Notes: generated from the sequence alone by a model not told the origin. DNA of 64,000 nucleotides from Oscillospiraceae bacterium (GCA_016281125.1 JAEEIA010000065.1:1-64000), one strand, 5' to 3'. Counted from the stretch's first letter, positions 1-9,077 are shown. Translations and numbers: made by a program.

Positions 1-2709
1 GTCAACGGTGGCGGCTCCGATCCGCAGCCGGTAACCGGTGACAAGCCGATTTACGATCTGATTCCGAGCGGCAAGAGCTATGAAGCAGCTTCTTCCACCG
101 GAAAGGCTTACAACGCATACACGGCAACTCCGGGCGAGAGCATCACGGTTGACTGGGTTGTCCAGGGCGACGAAGGCACTGCCGGAATGCAGATGAACTT
201 CGATTTCACGCAGGTCACGCTTGTGGATGCAGAAAAGGGCAGCGCGTACCGCGTTTCCCCGACGTTCAGCGACCACACGATTGCCAAGCAGCTGAAAGAG
301 GGCGAGTGCGTCTACACATGGGCGCAGTCCAATGCCCTGAAAGCGGCTGACGGCGCAGTGATCTATTCGTTCAACATCAAGGCACCGACGACCAACGGCA
401 CGTATAAGATCGGCCTCAGCAGCAGCGACACGAACAAGGTTGTCCCTGTTGACGAAACGAAGCCGTATAACTTTACGTTCCACGGCCTGGAAATCACCGT
501 CAATGGCGGCGGTTCCGATCCGCAGCCGACAGGCGGAAATCCGGTTTATGATCTGATCCCGAGCGGCAAGGACTATGAAGCAGCCGAGAAATCCGGCAAG
601 GCCAACAATGTCTACACCGCGACGCCGGGTGAAAAGCTGACGATTGACTGGATTGTCAAGGGTGACCAGGGTACTGCCGGAATGCAGATTGACTTCGACT
701 TCACGCAGGTTGATTACATCGACGGCAGCAAGGGCCCGGCTTACAGAGTCAGCCCGACTTACAGCGATTATCAGATTGCAGGCAAGAACCTTAAGAAGGG
801 TCAGGCGGTTTATACCTGGGCGCAGTCCTCTGAGCTGAAAGCACAGGACGGCGCTGTGATCTTCCAGTTCAATGTGAATGTTCCGGAAGCCGCAGGCACG
901 TATTCCGTCGGCCTGAGCCAGGGCACCAGCAAGGTTGTTCCGCTGGATGAAAGCAAGCCGTATGACTTCACGTTCCACGGCCTTGATATCGTTGTTCCTG
1001 CGACGACCGAAACCACCGCACCTCCGGCTGTAACGGAGCCGCCGGTTGTGACCGATCCGCCTGTTGTGACGGAGTCGCCGCAGCCGACTGCTGCGGGCTA
1101 TGCAACCTGGACAATCGGTGAATGCACCGTCGGACAGGGCGGCGCAGCACGCATTCCGGTTATCGTGACGAACGATGACGGTACCGCAGGCTTTACTGTC
1201 CGCTTCGATGTTGACAGTGCGCTGAAACTCGACCGCATCGAATGGGCAAACGGTTACAGCGGCGAGGCGACAATCAACGAGGAAAAGCAGGTTGTTGTCT
1301 GGGCGAATGCGAACGGCAGCAACGAAAACGCTGACGGTGCTGTGCTGTATCTGACCTTCAATGCGCCGGACAACGCCGGTACCTATCCGGTCAAGTTCGC
1401 TTCTCTGGATGTGACCAATACCGACGGCAACAAGATCGAAGCGAGAACCAAAGACGGCTCTGTCAGGGTTGACAGCAGTGTGGCTGCACCGGGCGGCGTT
1501 TCGTGGACAATCGGCGAGGCAGCAGTCAAGCCGGGCGATACCGCACGCGTTCCGGTTCAGGTTACCGGCGACAGCGGCACCGCAGGCTTTACGGTTCAGT
1601 TTGAGGCCGATCCGAACCTCCGGTTTGTTGGTTTTGAGTTCGGCAGCGGTTACTCCGGTACTGCTGAGCTGAATAATGACAAGATGGCGGTGTCCTGGGC
1701 AAGCCAGAACGGTTCCAATGAAACCGCAAACGGCGATGTGCTCTATCTGAAATTCGTGACACCGGCACAGGACGGCACCTATCCGGTCAGCTTCGCGCTG
1801 ATTGATGTCACCAATACAGACGGTCAGGAGCTGAAGGTTACCCGTACCGCCGGTTACGTCAAGGCGGACAGCAGCATCGGCGGCGACGAACCGCCCGCTG
1901 AGCTCAGCGTTGTGACGACCTATGACGTCAAGTTTACCCCGCCGACGCGCAAGAATTACTGGTCGCATGATAACCGTGCGCTGAAGAATTGCGGCGGCCT
2001 TGAGGGTATGCGCGCAGAAATGACGGTCTACAAGTATTATGTCAACGAAAAGAATGAGTTTACTGACGTCAAGGGCAATACCATGAACGACGCACAGGGC
2101 AACCCGCTCAAGTACGTTGAAGGAGAAGAGATTCCGCTCAGCAAGGCACAGGCTGCCGAAACCAGAACGAAGGATATCACGGAGCTCACCGACCTGAGTG
2201 ATCCGACCGTGACGCCGGAGCAGATCTGGAACGGTACCGGTGCGGAGAAGATCGGCAATCACAAGTATCGCATTTCTCTGTATTACCATTCTGAGAAGCA
2301 GACTGACGAGGACTTCAAGATCTCTGATTCTGCGGTCAAGCTGGGCGATCATACGATCTTCATCGGCGTTAAGGGTGACTACAACCTCGACGATAAGGTC
2401 AGTGTTGATGACGCACAGAGCGTCCTGAAATATTACACGAATTACGTCGTTGCCGGCAACACGTCTTACAAGATGAACGATGATCCTGAGCTCGACGGCC
2501 CGGACGGCCTTGTGTTCTATCTGGTCAATGTCAGATTCCGCAAGGGCAGCAAGCCGACCGATCCGATGGATAATCCGCAGTCTGTTGCAGCGGACGATGC
2601 ACAGTGCATCCTGAAGTATTATACGCAGAAGGATGTTGCAGGACTGGATTCGACCACATGGGAATCTGTTGTCGGATATGATCTGATTGACGAATTCTAC
2701 AAGGGCTGA
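1..2709 (+). CDS. Scaffoldin, 3' part (tandem cohesins, X-like module, C-terminal dockerin)
   Basis: The reading frame is open from base 1, so the gene begins upstream of the window and about 902 codons are visible. The visible part starts in a VNGGGSDPQP linker that recurs at about 508, so the first two cohesins (about 43-498 and 544-990) are tandem copies of one roughly 167-residue unit. A Thr/Pro linker (about 1005-1095) leads to two cohesins of a different subtype (about 1105-1470 and 1498-1880), both with a GTAGFTV strand. After them comes a region without cohesin features (about 1905-2360), then a dockerin with a clear first calcium loop (GDYNLDDKVSVDDAQ) and a second half ending ADDAQCILKYYTQ, separated by an unusually long insert. 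Cohesins bind dockerins of enzymes or adaptors; the C-terminal dockerin would dock this scaffoldin to another one. Secreted, cellulosome structural protein; signal peptide lies outside the window. Confidence 0.93.
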   Translation, partial: VNGGGSDPQPVTGDKPIYDLIPSGKSYEAASSTGKAYNAYTATPGESITVDWVVQGDEGTAGMQMNFDFTQVTLVDAEKGSAYRVSPTFSDHTIAKQLKEGECVYTWAQSNALKAADGAVIYSFNIKAPTTNGTYKIGLSSSDTNKVVPVDETKPYNFTFHGLEITVNGGGSDPQPTGGNPVYDLIPSGKDYEAAEKSGKANNVYTATPGEKLTIDWIVKGDQGTAGMQIDFDFTQVDYIDGSKGPAYRVSPTYSDYQIAGKNLKKGQAVYTWAQSSELKAQDGAVIFQFNVNVPEAAGTYSVGLSQGTSKVVPLDESKPYDFTFHGLDIVVPATTETTAPPAVTEPPVVTDPPVVTESPQPTAAGYATWTIGECTVGQGGAARIPVIVTNDDGTAGFTVRFDVDSALKLDRIEWANGYSGEATINEEKQVVVWANANGSNENADGAVLYLTFNAPDNAGTYPVKFASLDVTNTDGNKIEARTKDGSVRVDSSVAAPGGVSWTIGEAAVKPGDTARVPVQVTGDSGTAGFTVQFEADPNLRFVGFEFGSGYSGTAELNNDKMAVSWASQNGSNETANGDVLYLKFVTPAQDGTYPVSFALIDVTNTDGQELKVTRTAGYVKADSSIGGDEPPAELSVVTTYDVKFTPPTRKNYWSHDNRALKNCGGLEGMRAEMTVYKYYVNEKNEFTDVKGNTMNDAQGNPLKYVEGEEIPLSKAQAAETRTKDITELTDLSDPTVTPEQIWNGTGAEKIGNHKYRISLYYHSEKQTDEDFKISDSAVKLGDHTIFIGVKGDYNLDDKVSVDDAQSVLKYYTNYVVAGNTSYKMNDDPELDGPDGLVFYLVNVRFRKGSKPTDPMDNPQSVAADDAQCILKYYTQKDVAGLDSTTWESVVGYDLIDEFYKG

Positions 2710-2730
2710 TCCTGCACAGGACAAACAAAA

Positions 2731-2766
2731 GGGGAGTGCTCCGCATCAGCGGGGCGCTCCCTTTCT
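2731..2766 (+). terminator. Terminator of scaffoldin gene
   Basis: A GC-rich hairpin (GGGAGTGCTCCGC, 4-base loop, GCGGGGCGCTCCC, with G-T pairs) ends in a short T-rich stretch 22 bases after the scaffoldin stop codon. Confidence 0.7.
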
Positions 2767-2776
2767 ATACAGAATA

Positions 2777-2803
2777 CCGCCGCAGATTGGAGCTCTGCGG
2801 CGG
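2777..2803 (-). terminator. Hairpin between scaffoldin and clpB, probable clpB terminator
   Basis: A perfect 10-bp stem (CCGCCGCAGA / TCTGCGGCGG) sits just after the clpB stop on the minus strand. Only a weak U-run follows on either strand, so the direction is uncertain; it may serve both converging genes. Confidence 0.5.
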
Positions 2804-2814
2804 TTGGTTGTTTA

Positions 2815-5412
2815 TCAGGTTTCACAGATAAATGCACCGTCACGGTAATCGACGGTCACGGTGCTTCCCTGCGGCAGCGGTGCGCTCAGCAGCTTTTTGG
2901 CGAGCAGCGTTTCGATCTTGCGCTGAATCAGGCGCTTGAGCGGACGGGCACCGAAGTTCGGGTCATAGCCCTGTTCGATGACGGCTTCCTTTGCCGCATC
3001 GGTCAGCGTGACCTTGATCTGCTGCTCAGCCAGACGCTTTTGCAGATTTGCAATCAGCAGATCGACGATGCCGCCGATTTCCCGCTTGGTCAGCGGCTTA
3101 TACAGGATAATTTCATCCAGACGGTTCAGGAATTCCGGACGGAACCGCTGATGCAGCAGCGCATCGGTTTGCTGCTTGGCGGCTTCCGAGATGGTGCCGT
3201 CCGGCTGAATACCCTCCAGCAGCGCGTCGGCGCCGAGATTTGAGGTCAGAATCAGAATCGTGTTCTTGAAATCGACGGTTCTGCCCTGGGAATCGGTGAT
3301 GCGTCCGTCATCCAGCACTTGCAGCAGCAGATTGAACACATCCGGGTGCGCCTTTTCGATTTCATCGAGCAGCACAACGCTGTACGGCTTTCTGCGAACG
3401 GCTTCGGTCAGCTGACCGCCCTCCTCGTATCCGACATATCCTGGAGGCGCGCCGATCAGACGGCTGACGCTGAATTTCTCCATATACTCAGACATGTCAA
3501 TGCGGATCAGATTGCGCTCGTCGTCAAACAGCGCTTCGGCCAGCGTTTTTGCCAGCTCCGTCTTACCGACACCGGTCGGGCCGAGGAACAGGAACGAGCC
3601 GATCGGCCGGTTCGGATCCTGAATGCCCGCACGCGAACGCAGAATTGCCTCGCTGACCTTTTCCACGGCTTCATCCTGACCGATCACACGCTTGTGCAGC
3701 GTGTCATCCAGATGCAGCAGCTTTTCGCGGTCGCCCTCCATGAGCTTTGTGACCGGGATTCCCGTCCACCGCGCCACGATTCTTGCGATTTCGTCCTCTG
3801 TGACGGCGTCACGCAGCAGCTTGGATGCACTGCTGCTGTTTGCGGCATTTTCAGCCGCTTCGATTTCCTTTTGCAGCTCGGGGAGCTTGCCGTATTTCAG
3901 CTCTGCGGCCTTGTTGAGGTCATACTGCCGTTCGGCGTTGTCGATTTCAGCTTTGAGCTGTTCCATCTGCGCACGCAGCTCCTGCACGCGGCTGATGCCG
4001 CCCTTTTCGTTTTCCCACTGCGCTTTCATCTGCGCGAATTTGTCACGCTGCTCTGCAAGCTCCTTCCGGAGCTCCTCCAGATGCGATGCGGATACTGCAT
4101 CGGTTTCCTTTTTCAGGGCAGCCTCCTCAATCTCCAGCTGCATGATTTTACGCGAGATTTCGTCCATTTCCGTCGGCATGGAATCCATCTCCGTGCGGAT
4201 CATCGCACAGGCCTCGTCCACCAGGTCAATCGCCTTATCCGGCAGAAACCGGTCGGAGATATAGCGGTTCGAGAGCGTCGCCGCTGCAATCAGTGCGGTA
4301 TCGTGGATCTTGACGCCGTGGAACACCTCATAGCGTTCTTTCAGGCCGCGGAGAATCGAGATGGTATCCTCAACGGTCGGCTCCCCGACCTGTACCGGCT
4401 GGAACCGGCGTTCCAGCGCAGCGTCCTTTTCAATGTATTTGCGGTACTCGTCCAGTGTTGTCGCACCGATGCAGTGCAGCTCACCGCGGGCAAGCATCGG
4501 TTTCAGCAGGTTGCCTGCGTCCATAGCGCCGTCCGTTTTACCGGCACCGACGATGGTGTGCAGCTCGTCGATAAACAGCAGGATCTTGCCCTCAGACTTT
4601 TTGACCTCCTGCAAGACCGCTTTCAGACGCTCCTCAAATTCGCCGCGGTATTTTGCACCCGCGACCAGTGCGCCGAGATCGAGCGAGAAGATTGTGCGGT
4701 CGCGGAGGCTGTCCGGAACGTCGCCGCGCGCGATCCGCTGGGCAAGTCCTTCTGCGATTGCGGTTTTGCCGACGCCCGGTTCACCGATCAGAACAGGATT
4801 GTTCTTCGTTTTCCGGGACAGAATCCGGATGACGTTCCGGATCTCGGCGTCACGGCCGATGACCGGATCGAGCTGATGCTTCTTGGCTCGTTCGGTCAGA
4901 TCCTGACCGTATTTTTTCAGCACGTCATAGGTTGCCTCCGGGGTTTCGTTCGTAATGCGCGTATTCCCTCGGATTTCTTTCAGTGCTGTGAGAACCTTTG
5001 CCTCCGTGACATTAAACTGTGTCAGCAGCTTTTTGACCGTGCGGTCGCCGGAACGCAGCATAGCGAGGAACACATGCTCGACGGAGATATACTCATCCTG
5101 CATCTGCTTGGCGATTTCTTCCGCCTTGTTGTAAAGCTGCTCGGTTTCGTTGGATACATAGACCATGCCGGCCTGTCTGCCGGAACCGGTGACATGCGGC
5201 AGTGCGGCGACTTCCTTTTCCGCAGCGTTGGCAAATGCCTCCGCATGGACGCCGATGCGCTGCATCAGCTGCGGAATCAGACCGTCCGACTGCTGCAAAA
5301 GTGCCGTCAGAATATGAATCGGCTCCACAGCGTTGTTCTGGTAGCCTGTGCAGAGCGACTGTGCGTTCTGCATGGATTCCAGTGTTTTCTGTGTCATACG
5401 ATTTGCATTCAT
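2815..5412 (-). CDS. clpB: ATP-dependent chaperone ClpB
   Basis: 865 residues, the usual ClpB length. The N-terminal Clp_N repeat pair (about 1-145) is followed by AAA module 1 with Walker A GEPGVGKT and Walker B LLFIDE, a long coiled-coil M domain (about 400-530, Lys/Glu/Gln rich), AAA module 2 with [10 protein letters not shown] and a C-terminal ClpB D2-small domain. The M domain distinguishes it from ClpA and ClpC. Known role: disaggregation of heat-damaged proteins with DnaK. RBS AAAGGAGG lies in front of the ATG. The DUF6483-like gene ends only 23 bases upstream on the same strand, so they are probably cotranscribed. I saw no CIRCE or CtsR-type operator in the short upstream gap. Confidence 0.97.
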   Translation of the reverse strand: MNANRMTQKTLESMQNAQSLCTGYQNNAVEPIHILTALLQQSDGLIPQLMQRIGVHAEAFANAAEKEVAALPHVTGSGRQAGMVYVSNETEQLYNKAEEIAKQMQDEYISVEHVFLAMLRSGDRTVKKLLTQFNVTEAKVLTALKEIRGNTRITNETPEATYDVLKKYGQDLTERAKKHQLDPVIGRDAEIRNVIRILSRKTKNNPVLIGEPGVGKTAIAEGLAQRIARGDVPDSLRDRTIFSLDLGALVAGAKYRGEFEERLKAVLQEVKKSEGKILLFIDELHTIVGAGKTDGAMDAGNLLKPMLARGELHCIGATTLDEYRKYIEKDAALERRFQPVQVGEPTVEDTISILRGLKERYEVFHGVKIHDTALIAAATLSNRYISDRFLPDKAIDLVDEACAMIRTEMDSMPTEMDEISRKIMQLEIEEAALKKETDAVSASHLEELRKELAEQRDKFAQMKAQWENEKGGISRVQELRAQMEQLKAEIDNAERQYDLNKAAELKYGKLPELQKEIEAAENAANSSSASKLLRDAVTEDEIARIVARWTGIPVTKLMEGDREKLLHLDDTLHKRVIGQDEAVEKVSEAILRSRAGIQDPNRPIGSFLFLGPTGVGKTELAKTLAEALFDDERNLIRIDMSEYMEKFSVSRLIGAPPGYVGYEEGGQLTEAVRRKPYSVVLLDEIEKAHPDVFNLLLQVLDDGRITDSQGRTVDFKNTILILTSNLGADALLEGIQPDGTISEAAKQQTDALLHQRFRPEFLNRLDEIILYKPLTKREIGGIVDLLIANLQKRLAEQQIKVTLTDAAKEAVIEQGYDPNFGARPLKRLIQRKIETLLAKKLLSAPLPQGSTVTVDYRDGAFICET

Positions 5413-5435
5413 GATACAAACCTCCTTTACTCTGT

Positions 5436-5813
5436 TCAGGGCATTATGAGTTCCGCCAGATGCTTTGAGCCGAAGCGCTCTGAGAATCTGCGGATCCCGA
5501 GTTTCAGATCAACATCGTTATAAGCATGGTCATCCAGGAAGGATTCGCTCATTTCTCCGACCCGTGCATAGAATGCCATGCCGATCATCAGATCATCGAG
5601 TGTGCGGTCTGCGGTGAGGCGGTCAAGCTCCGTTTCTGCTTCACGGATCTGCCCGTTGTCAATTTTGCGGAGCAGTTCATTTGCGGCTTCACGTTTATCC
5701 GGTGCCTGTGGCAGCAGCTCCGTGCAGGAGCCGACCTCCATGCCGAATACGTTTTTTGCAATCGCCCGGCACAGCAGCCGGATCTGTCTGATGATATAAT
5801 CTTCCTGATACAT
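5436..5813 (-). CDS. DUF6483-like small cytoplasmic protein
   Basis: 125 residues, helical and charged, no signal peptide or membrane segment. It begins [14 protein letters not shown] and has the feel of the DUF6483 family of Firmicutes (N-terminal YxxDYIMRxI-like helix, then repeated helix pairs); this is by recall of the family, not a search. Function unknown. It sits 23 bases upstream of clpB in the same direction, so a role in proteostasis is possible but only by association. A 9-bp inverted repeat (TCAGCATAT at 5828-5836, ATATGCTGA at 5859-5867) lies just upstream of its start and could be an operator or the end of the gene before it. Confidence 0.7.
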   Translation of the reverse strand: MYQEDYIIRQIRLLCRAIAKNVFGMEVGSCTELLPQAPDKREAANELLRKIDNGQIREAETELDRLTADRTLDDLMIGMAFYARVGEMSESFLDDHAYNDVDLKLGIRRFSERFGSKHLAELIMP

Positions 5814-5872
5814 AAATTATTCTCCTCTCAGCATATAAAAATAAACATTTGGTTCGTGATATGCTGAAAGGC

Positions 5873-6184
5873 TTAATTGTCCATGCGTACCTTATTGCGC
5901 ACAGGGGTTCTGCGGCAGGGGAGCGCAGTCTGCGAACATGCCGTGTTCTGTACGGCAGCAGTTTCCGGCATAACTGCGGATTTCCGCATCTGCCGGATGC
6001 CGGACTGCGGATCCTGCTTGACGGAACCGGTTTCCTGCCCAGAAAGCTCCGTGCAGATGACCGTGCCGGTGATCTGCTGCACAACGGCTGTACCGTTCGG
6101 CAGTGCCGCCAGACAGACTGTCTGCACGAGCAGCAGGAAAATCACGCGGAACCGGATTCTGCCGGTTTCAAGCCTTGCCTTCAT
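5873..6184 (-). CDS. Small exported or membrane-anchored protein of unknown function
   Basis: 103 residues. The ATG at 6184 is chosen over upstream in-frame starts because a perfect AAAGGAGG lies 5-6 bases before it. The N-terminus is Arg/Lys rich, then a hydrophobic segment (VIFLLLVQTVCLAAL, about residues 13-27), which fits a signal peptide or single membrane anchor. The rest is Gln/Thr/Arg rich with four cysteines and no motif I recognise. It starts 35 bases after the stop of the ribbon-helix-helix gene and is probably cotranscribed with it. Could be a non-functional ORF, but the RBS and signal-like start argue for a real gene. Confidence 0.55.
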   Translation of the reverse strand: MKARLETGRIRFRVIFLLLVQTVCLAALPNGTAVVQQITGTVICTELSGQETGSVKQDPQSGIRQMRKSAVMPETAAVQNTACSQTALPCRRTPVRNKVRMDN

Positions 6185-6218
6185 CTGCGCCCTCCTTTCT
6201 GATTGTTCGGTCAGTTTC

Positions 6219-6839
6219 CTATGTCGGGAAGAATCCCGCGACGGCCTTTTCTGCCGCGACTTTATCGGGCAGCGCTGCAAAATAGGCTTTCAGTGCCGCA
6301 TCGACCTGTTTGATATACAATCCCATGGATTCGCCGAGCTCCTGCGATGATACATGACTTTGCGCATTCAGCCGGAACAGCCGGTTCCATGTGCCGTCCT
6401 CGATTGTGTAATCGTCCCGGCTGCAAAACCCGTGTGCGGTTTCCTGCGCCGCCCACGTATTGAAAAACGCGGTTGCATCGTCGATCAGCGCCTTGCTCTG
6501 CGTCCGGAACGATGCGTGCAGCACGCCGATGGCCTGCTCCGGATGCCGGTAGAGCTCCACGCGGTATCGGATTGTCGGTTTGTAGCGGTAGCGCAGGGGA
6601 CTTCGGATCGTCAGCATACCGTCAGCCGCCTGCTCCTGCAACTGGAACAGCCCGGTCATCTGCTGCGAAAGCGTTTGCAGAATATCCGCCATGCGGCGCT
6701 CCGGCGTGACGTATCCGACGGTTTCCGCAAGGATCTGGTTGATCAGATTGGAGCGGCTTGTTCCGCGTGCATAGGCCATGCGGTCAACTGCCTCGACGAC
6801 GTCCTCCGACAGCACAAGGCTGTAAACTGCCTTTTTCAT
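6219..6839 (-). CDS. Ribbon-helix-helix domain protein
   Basis: 206 residues from the ATG at 6839, preceded by AGAGGTG; an in-frame ATG 21 bases upstream lacks a good RBS. Residues about 3-45 look like a CopG/Arc-type ribbon-helix-helix DNA-binding fold (AVYSLVLSEDVVEAVDRMA then TSRSNLINQILAE). The remainder (about 50-206) is helical with an aromatic and charged composition and is not recognised; it may bind a ligand or partner. The gene is transcribed divergently from alaX, with a clear promoter at 6872-6899. Known RHH proteins often repress their own promoter, so autoregulation is a reasonable but unproven guess. The small exported protein follows in the same direction. Confidence 0.75.
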   Translation of the reverse strand: MKKAVYSLVLSEDVVEAVDRMAYARGTSRSNLINQILAETVGYVTPERRMADILQTLSQQMTGLFQLQEQAADGMLTIRSPLRYRYKPTIRYRVELYRHPEQAIGVLHASFRTQSKALIDDATAFFNTWAAQETAHGFCSRDDYTIEDGTWNRLFRLNAQSHVSSQELGESMGLYIKQVDAALKAYFAALPDKVAAEKAVAGFFPT

Positions 6840-6871
6840 ACCGAACACCTCTTTTCTCATCGTCTAATAAT

Positions 6872-6899
6872 ATTATACTCGCATTATGAAACTTGTCAA
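6872..6899 (-). promoter_or_regulatory. Sigma-A promoter of the RHH gene
   Basis: On the minus strand TTGACA (6894-6899) and TATAAT (6872-6877) are separated by 16 bp. An AT-rich palindromic stretch around the -10 could be an operator. Confidence 0.75.
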
Positions 6900-6937
6900 T
6901 AGGATTATATAATATTTCACACAGATTTCACAAACGC

Positions 6938-6966
6938 TTGACGTTCCGGCACATTTGTGGTATACT
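6938..6966 (+). promoter_or_regulatory. Sigma-A promoter of the alaX-like gene
   Basis: TTGACG (6938-6943), 17-bp spacer, TATACT (6961-6966), about 40 bp before the start codon. Confidence 0.8.
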
Positions 6967-7004
6967 ATATAAGAAAAAATGTGCTGCTGCACGAAAGGAG
7001 CATC

Positions 7005-8183
7005 ATGACTATGCAGACTGAGAAGCTGTATGAAAATAACGCGTATCTGCGTCGGTTTACGGCGACCGTTCTCTCCTGTGAGCCGCTTGCCGATAAGAAA
7101 AAACGCACTGACGGCGCGGAGTACGCCGTGATTCTTGACAAGACCGCATTCTTCCCGGAGGGCGGCGGCCAGACAGCCGATACCGGCAATCTCGGCAATG
7201 CCGTTGTCAGCGACGTGCAGGAAAAGGACGGCGAGATTCTCCATTATGTCGATGTCCCGCTGCCGGTCGGTGAGGAACTGGCGGCAGAGCTGAACTGGGA
7301 GGAGCGCTTCCGCAAAATGCAGAACCATACCGGCGAGCATCTGATCTCCGGTATCGTTCACAGTCAGTTCGGGTACGACAATGTCGGCTTCCACCTCGGC
7401 ACTGACGGGGTTACGGTCGATTTCAGCGGCGTGCTGACCGAATCCGAGCTGGAATTTGTCGAGTATATTGCAAACCGCGTGGTCGGCGAGAATGTGCCGG
7501 TCACGGTTTCGTACCCCACGCCGGAGGAATGCGCGGCTATGGAATACCGCTCGAAGCTGGCGCTGACCGAGGGTGTCCGCATTGTGACGATTGAGGGCTG
7601 GGACGTCTGCGCATGCTGTGCGCCTCATGTTTCGCAGACCGGCGCGGTCGGCGGAATCAAGATCCTCTCCTGCGAGAACTGGAAGGGCGGCGTCCGGATC
7701 CGGATGCTTTGCGGACTGGATGCGCGTGACGATTACCAGAAACGGCTGGACAACACCGTGCGCATCTCGAATATGCTTTCCTGCAAGCAGCTGGAATCTG
7801 CGGATGCGGTCGCCAGGCTGATGAAGCAGTCGCAGGCCGAGCGCGAGGAATCCGCAAAGCTCAGGTGCGCACTGCTGGATATGAAAACAGCCGCCCTGCA
7901 AAAGACGGACGGCAATCTGGTGATATTTGACGATCTGCTGGATAACAACAGCCTGCGGAATCTTGTCAATGCGGGCGTACCGCTTGCGGGCGGCGTCTGC
8001 GCGGCGTTCCAGGGCAGCGACGCGGACGGCTACCGCTATATCATCGGCTCTGCAAATGTGAAGCTGCGCGCATGGGCAAAGGAATTCAACGCGGCGCTGA
8101 ACGGCAGAGGCGGCGGCTCCGAGGAGATGATCCAGGGCACCGTCAATGCACCGGAATCAGAGATCCGGGCGTATTTTCAGTAA
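7005..8183 (+). CDS. AlaX-like alanyl-tRNA editing protein (long form with DHHA1 domain)
   Basis: 392 residues from the ATG at 7005 (GAAAGGAG 5-6 bases upstream). It is a stand-alone version of the editing half of alanyl-tRNA synthetase: an N-terminal OB-like segment with the FFPEGGGQ motif, the zinc/editing core with HTGEH and CACCAPH (together HxxxH and CxxxH), and a C-terminal DHHA1-like domain with the Gly-rich stretch NGRGGGSEEMIQG. The family hydrolyses Ser- or Gly-tRNA(Ala) mischarged by AlaRS. No aminoacylation domain is present. Monocistronic or leading the small membrane gene that follows 41 bases downstream. Confidence 0.92.
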   Translation: MTMQTEKLYENNAYLRRFTATVLSCEPLADKKKRTDGAEYAVILDKTAFFPEGGGQTADTGNLGNAVVSDVQEKDGEILHYVDVPLPVGEELAAELNWEERFRKMQNHTGEHLISGIVHSQFGYDNVGFHLGTDGVTVDFSGVLTESELEFVEYIANRVVGENVPVTVSYPTPEECAAMEYRSKLALTEGVRIVTIEGWDVCACCAPHVSQTGAVGGIKILSCENWKGGVRIRMLCGLDARDDYQKRLDNTVRISNMLSCKQLESADAVARLMKQSQAEREESAKLRCALLDMKTAALQKTDGNLVIFDDLLDNNSLRNLVNAGVPLAGGVCAAFQGSDADGYRYIIGSANVKLRAWAKEFNAALNGRGGGSEEMIQGTVNAPESEIRAYFQ

Positions 8184-8224
8184 CGACCGCTGATGCACCG
8201 CCGGATGTATGAGAGGAGTACCGT

Positions 8225-8497
8225 ATGAAAAACGCTGCTTTTTTTATCGTACTTGCTGTGTATTATCTGTTTGCTGCGGCGATGCTTGACATTGTCGGGA
8301 GGCAGGGCCTTCTGCACGGTGCAATTTTCATCGCTTTCTCGCTGCTGCTCATATCTCTGGTTATCCTTGCTGTCAGGAAAATTACAAAATCAGACAAGAA
8401 ATACTGGGAGCTGCTCAAACGGTTTGCGCCCTCAGTCATAGGGCTTGAACTGATTTTCCTGTTCTTTTTCAGGCTGTATATTTTATCCCTGATCTGA
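8225..8497 (+). CDS. Small three-helix membrane protein, unknown
   Basis: 90 residues, RBS GAGAGGAG before the ATG. Three hydrophobic stretches (about 5-23, 32-50, 68-88) separated by a basic loop (RKITKSDKKYW). No family recognised. It follows the alaX-like gene closely and is likely on the same transcript. The stop is at the edge of the repeat-rich gap 8498-9191. Confidence 0.7.
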   Translation: MKNAAFFIVLAVYYLFAAAMLDIVGRQGLLHGAIFIAFSLLLISLVILAVRKITKSDKKYWELLKRFAPSVIGLELIFLFFFRLYILSLI

Positions 8498-8542
8498 ACC
8501 GGGAGCCTGACTGTCAGAGAATGCTGCCCGCACGATTCTTCC

Positions 8543-8870
8543 GGCTGGGAGCACGACACGATCAGAAGCCGCGACCAGCGGCGTGAGCATTGCAAATTGG
8601 GAGCGTATCGCTCAATTTACCCGAAGGGATATGCAGAGTAGATTCCTCACATAATTCATCGGCCGGGAGCACGGCACGATCAGAAGCCGCGATCAGCGGC
8701 GAGTGCTTTGTAAAATGGGAGTGTATCGCTCAATTTACCCGTAGGGATATGCAGAGCAGATTCCCCACATAATTCATCGGCTGGGAGCACGGCACGATCA
8801 GAAGCCGCGATCAGCGGCGTGTACATTGCAAATTGGGAGCGTATCGCTCAATTTACCCGAAGGGATATGC
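8543..8870. repeat. Tandem direct repeat, 118-bp unit, 2.8 copies
   Basis: Copies begin at 8543, 8661 and 8779 (spacing exactly 118 bp); the third breaks off after about 92 bp. Each unit contains two potential hairpins: GCCGC-5-GCGGC and a longer one made of AAATT, a GG bulge, GAGCG, TAT loop, CGCTC, AATTT. A decayed partial copy may precede 8543. No long ORF in any frame is conserved across copies. This explains about half of the 694-bp gene-free stretch between 8497 and 9192; the rest holds the candidate ncRNA and its promoter. Confidence 0.9.
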
Positions 8871-8872
8871 CA

Positions 8873-8887
8873 GCGGGGGCTCCCCGC
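8873..8887. repeat. GC-rich hairpin element, copy 1
   Basis: GCGGGG-GCT-CCCCGC, a perfect 6-bp inverted repeat joined to the end of the 118-bp repeat. The identical 15-mer recurs at 10144-10158 directly after the CorA-type gene. Confidence 0.7.
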
Positions 8888-8888
8888 C

Positions 8889-9042
8889 AAAAAAAGAGGC
8901 TCCGCTGTTGGGCGCAGCAGAGCCAAGTTCTTGAAGGTTGTAAACAATGGACCTTTTACATGCACGATTGAAACACTTTTCCACACACAGATCAGCAATT
9001 CCTTTGCAGCGCCTGACCCGCTGTGCCGGTTTTGCCTCTCTT
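8889..9042 (-). ncRNA. Candidate structured non-coding RNA (about 154 nt)
   Basis: A near-consensus sigma-A promoter (9049-9077) points into a stretch with no ORF and ends at a strong intrinsic terminator: GGCTCTGCTG, 7-base loop, CAGCGGAGCC, then a run of seven T on the minus strand (8889-8924). Internal hairpins include CAGCG-7-CGCTG and TGTAAA-10-TTTACA. The 5' end (AAGAGAGGC) can also pair with the 3' side of the terminator (GCCTCTTTT), giving an alternative closed rod. No gene follows on this strand, so a trans-acting RNA is likely. A 6S-like RNA is one possibility, but I cannot assign a family. Confidence 0.6.
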
Positions 9043-9048
9043 GCCCTT

Positions 9049-9077
9049 AGTATACAGGAAGGCGCAGGAAAAATCAA
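9049..9077 (-). promoter_or_regulatory. Promoter of the candidate ncRNA
   Basis: Minus strand TTGATT (9072-9077), 17-bp spacer, TATACT (9049-9054). Confidence 0.7.

Noticed and set aside
3319-5523. Long open frame (734 codons) on the plus strand opposite clpB
   Set aside because: It is antisense to a full, motif-bearing ClpB, has no RBS, and its product (Cys/Phe/Arg rich) matches no family; it is a shadow of codon bias in clpB.
8590-8772. Small ORF in the 118-bp repeats (60 codons)
   Set aside because: The frame is not kept in all copies and there is no RBS; it arises from the repeat sequence.
8543-8870. CRISPR or IS element at the 118-bp repeats
   Set aside because: Units are contiguous without spacers, and no transposase or terminal target duplication is visible.
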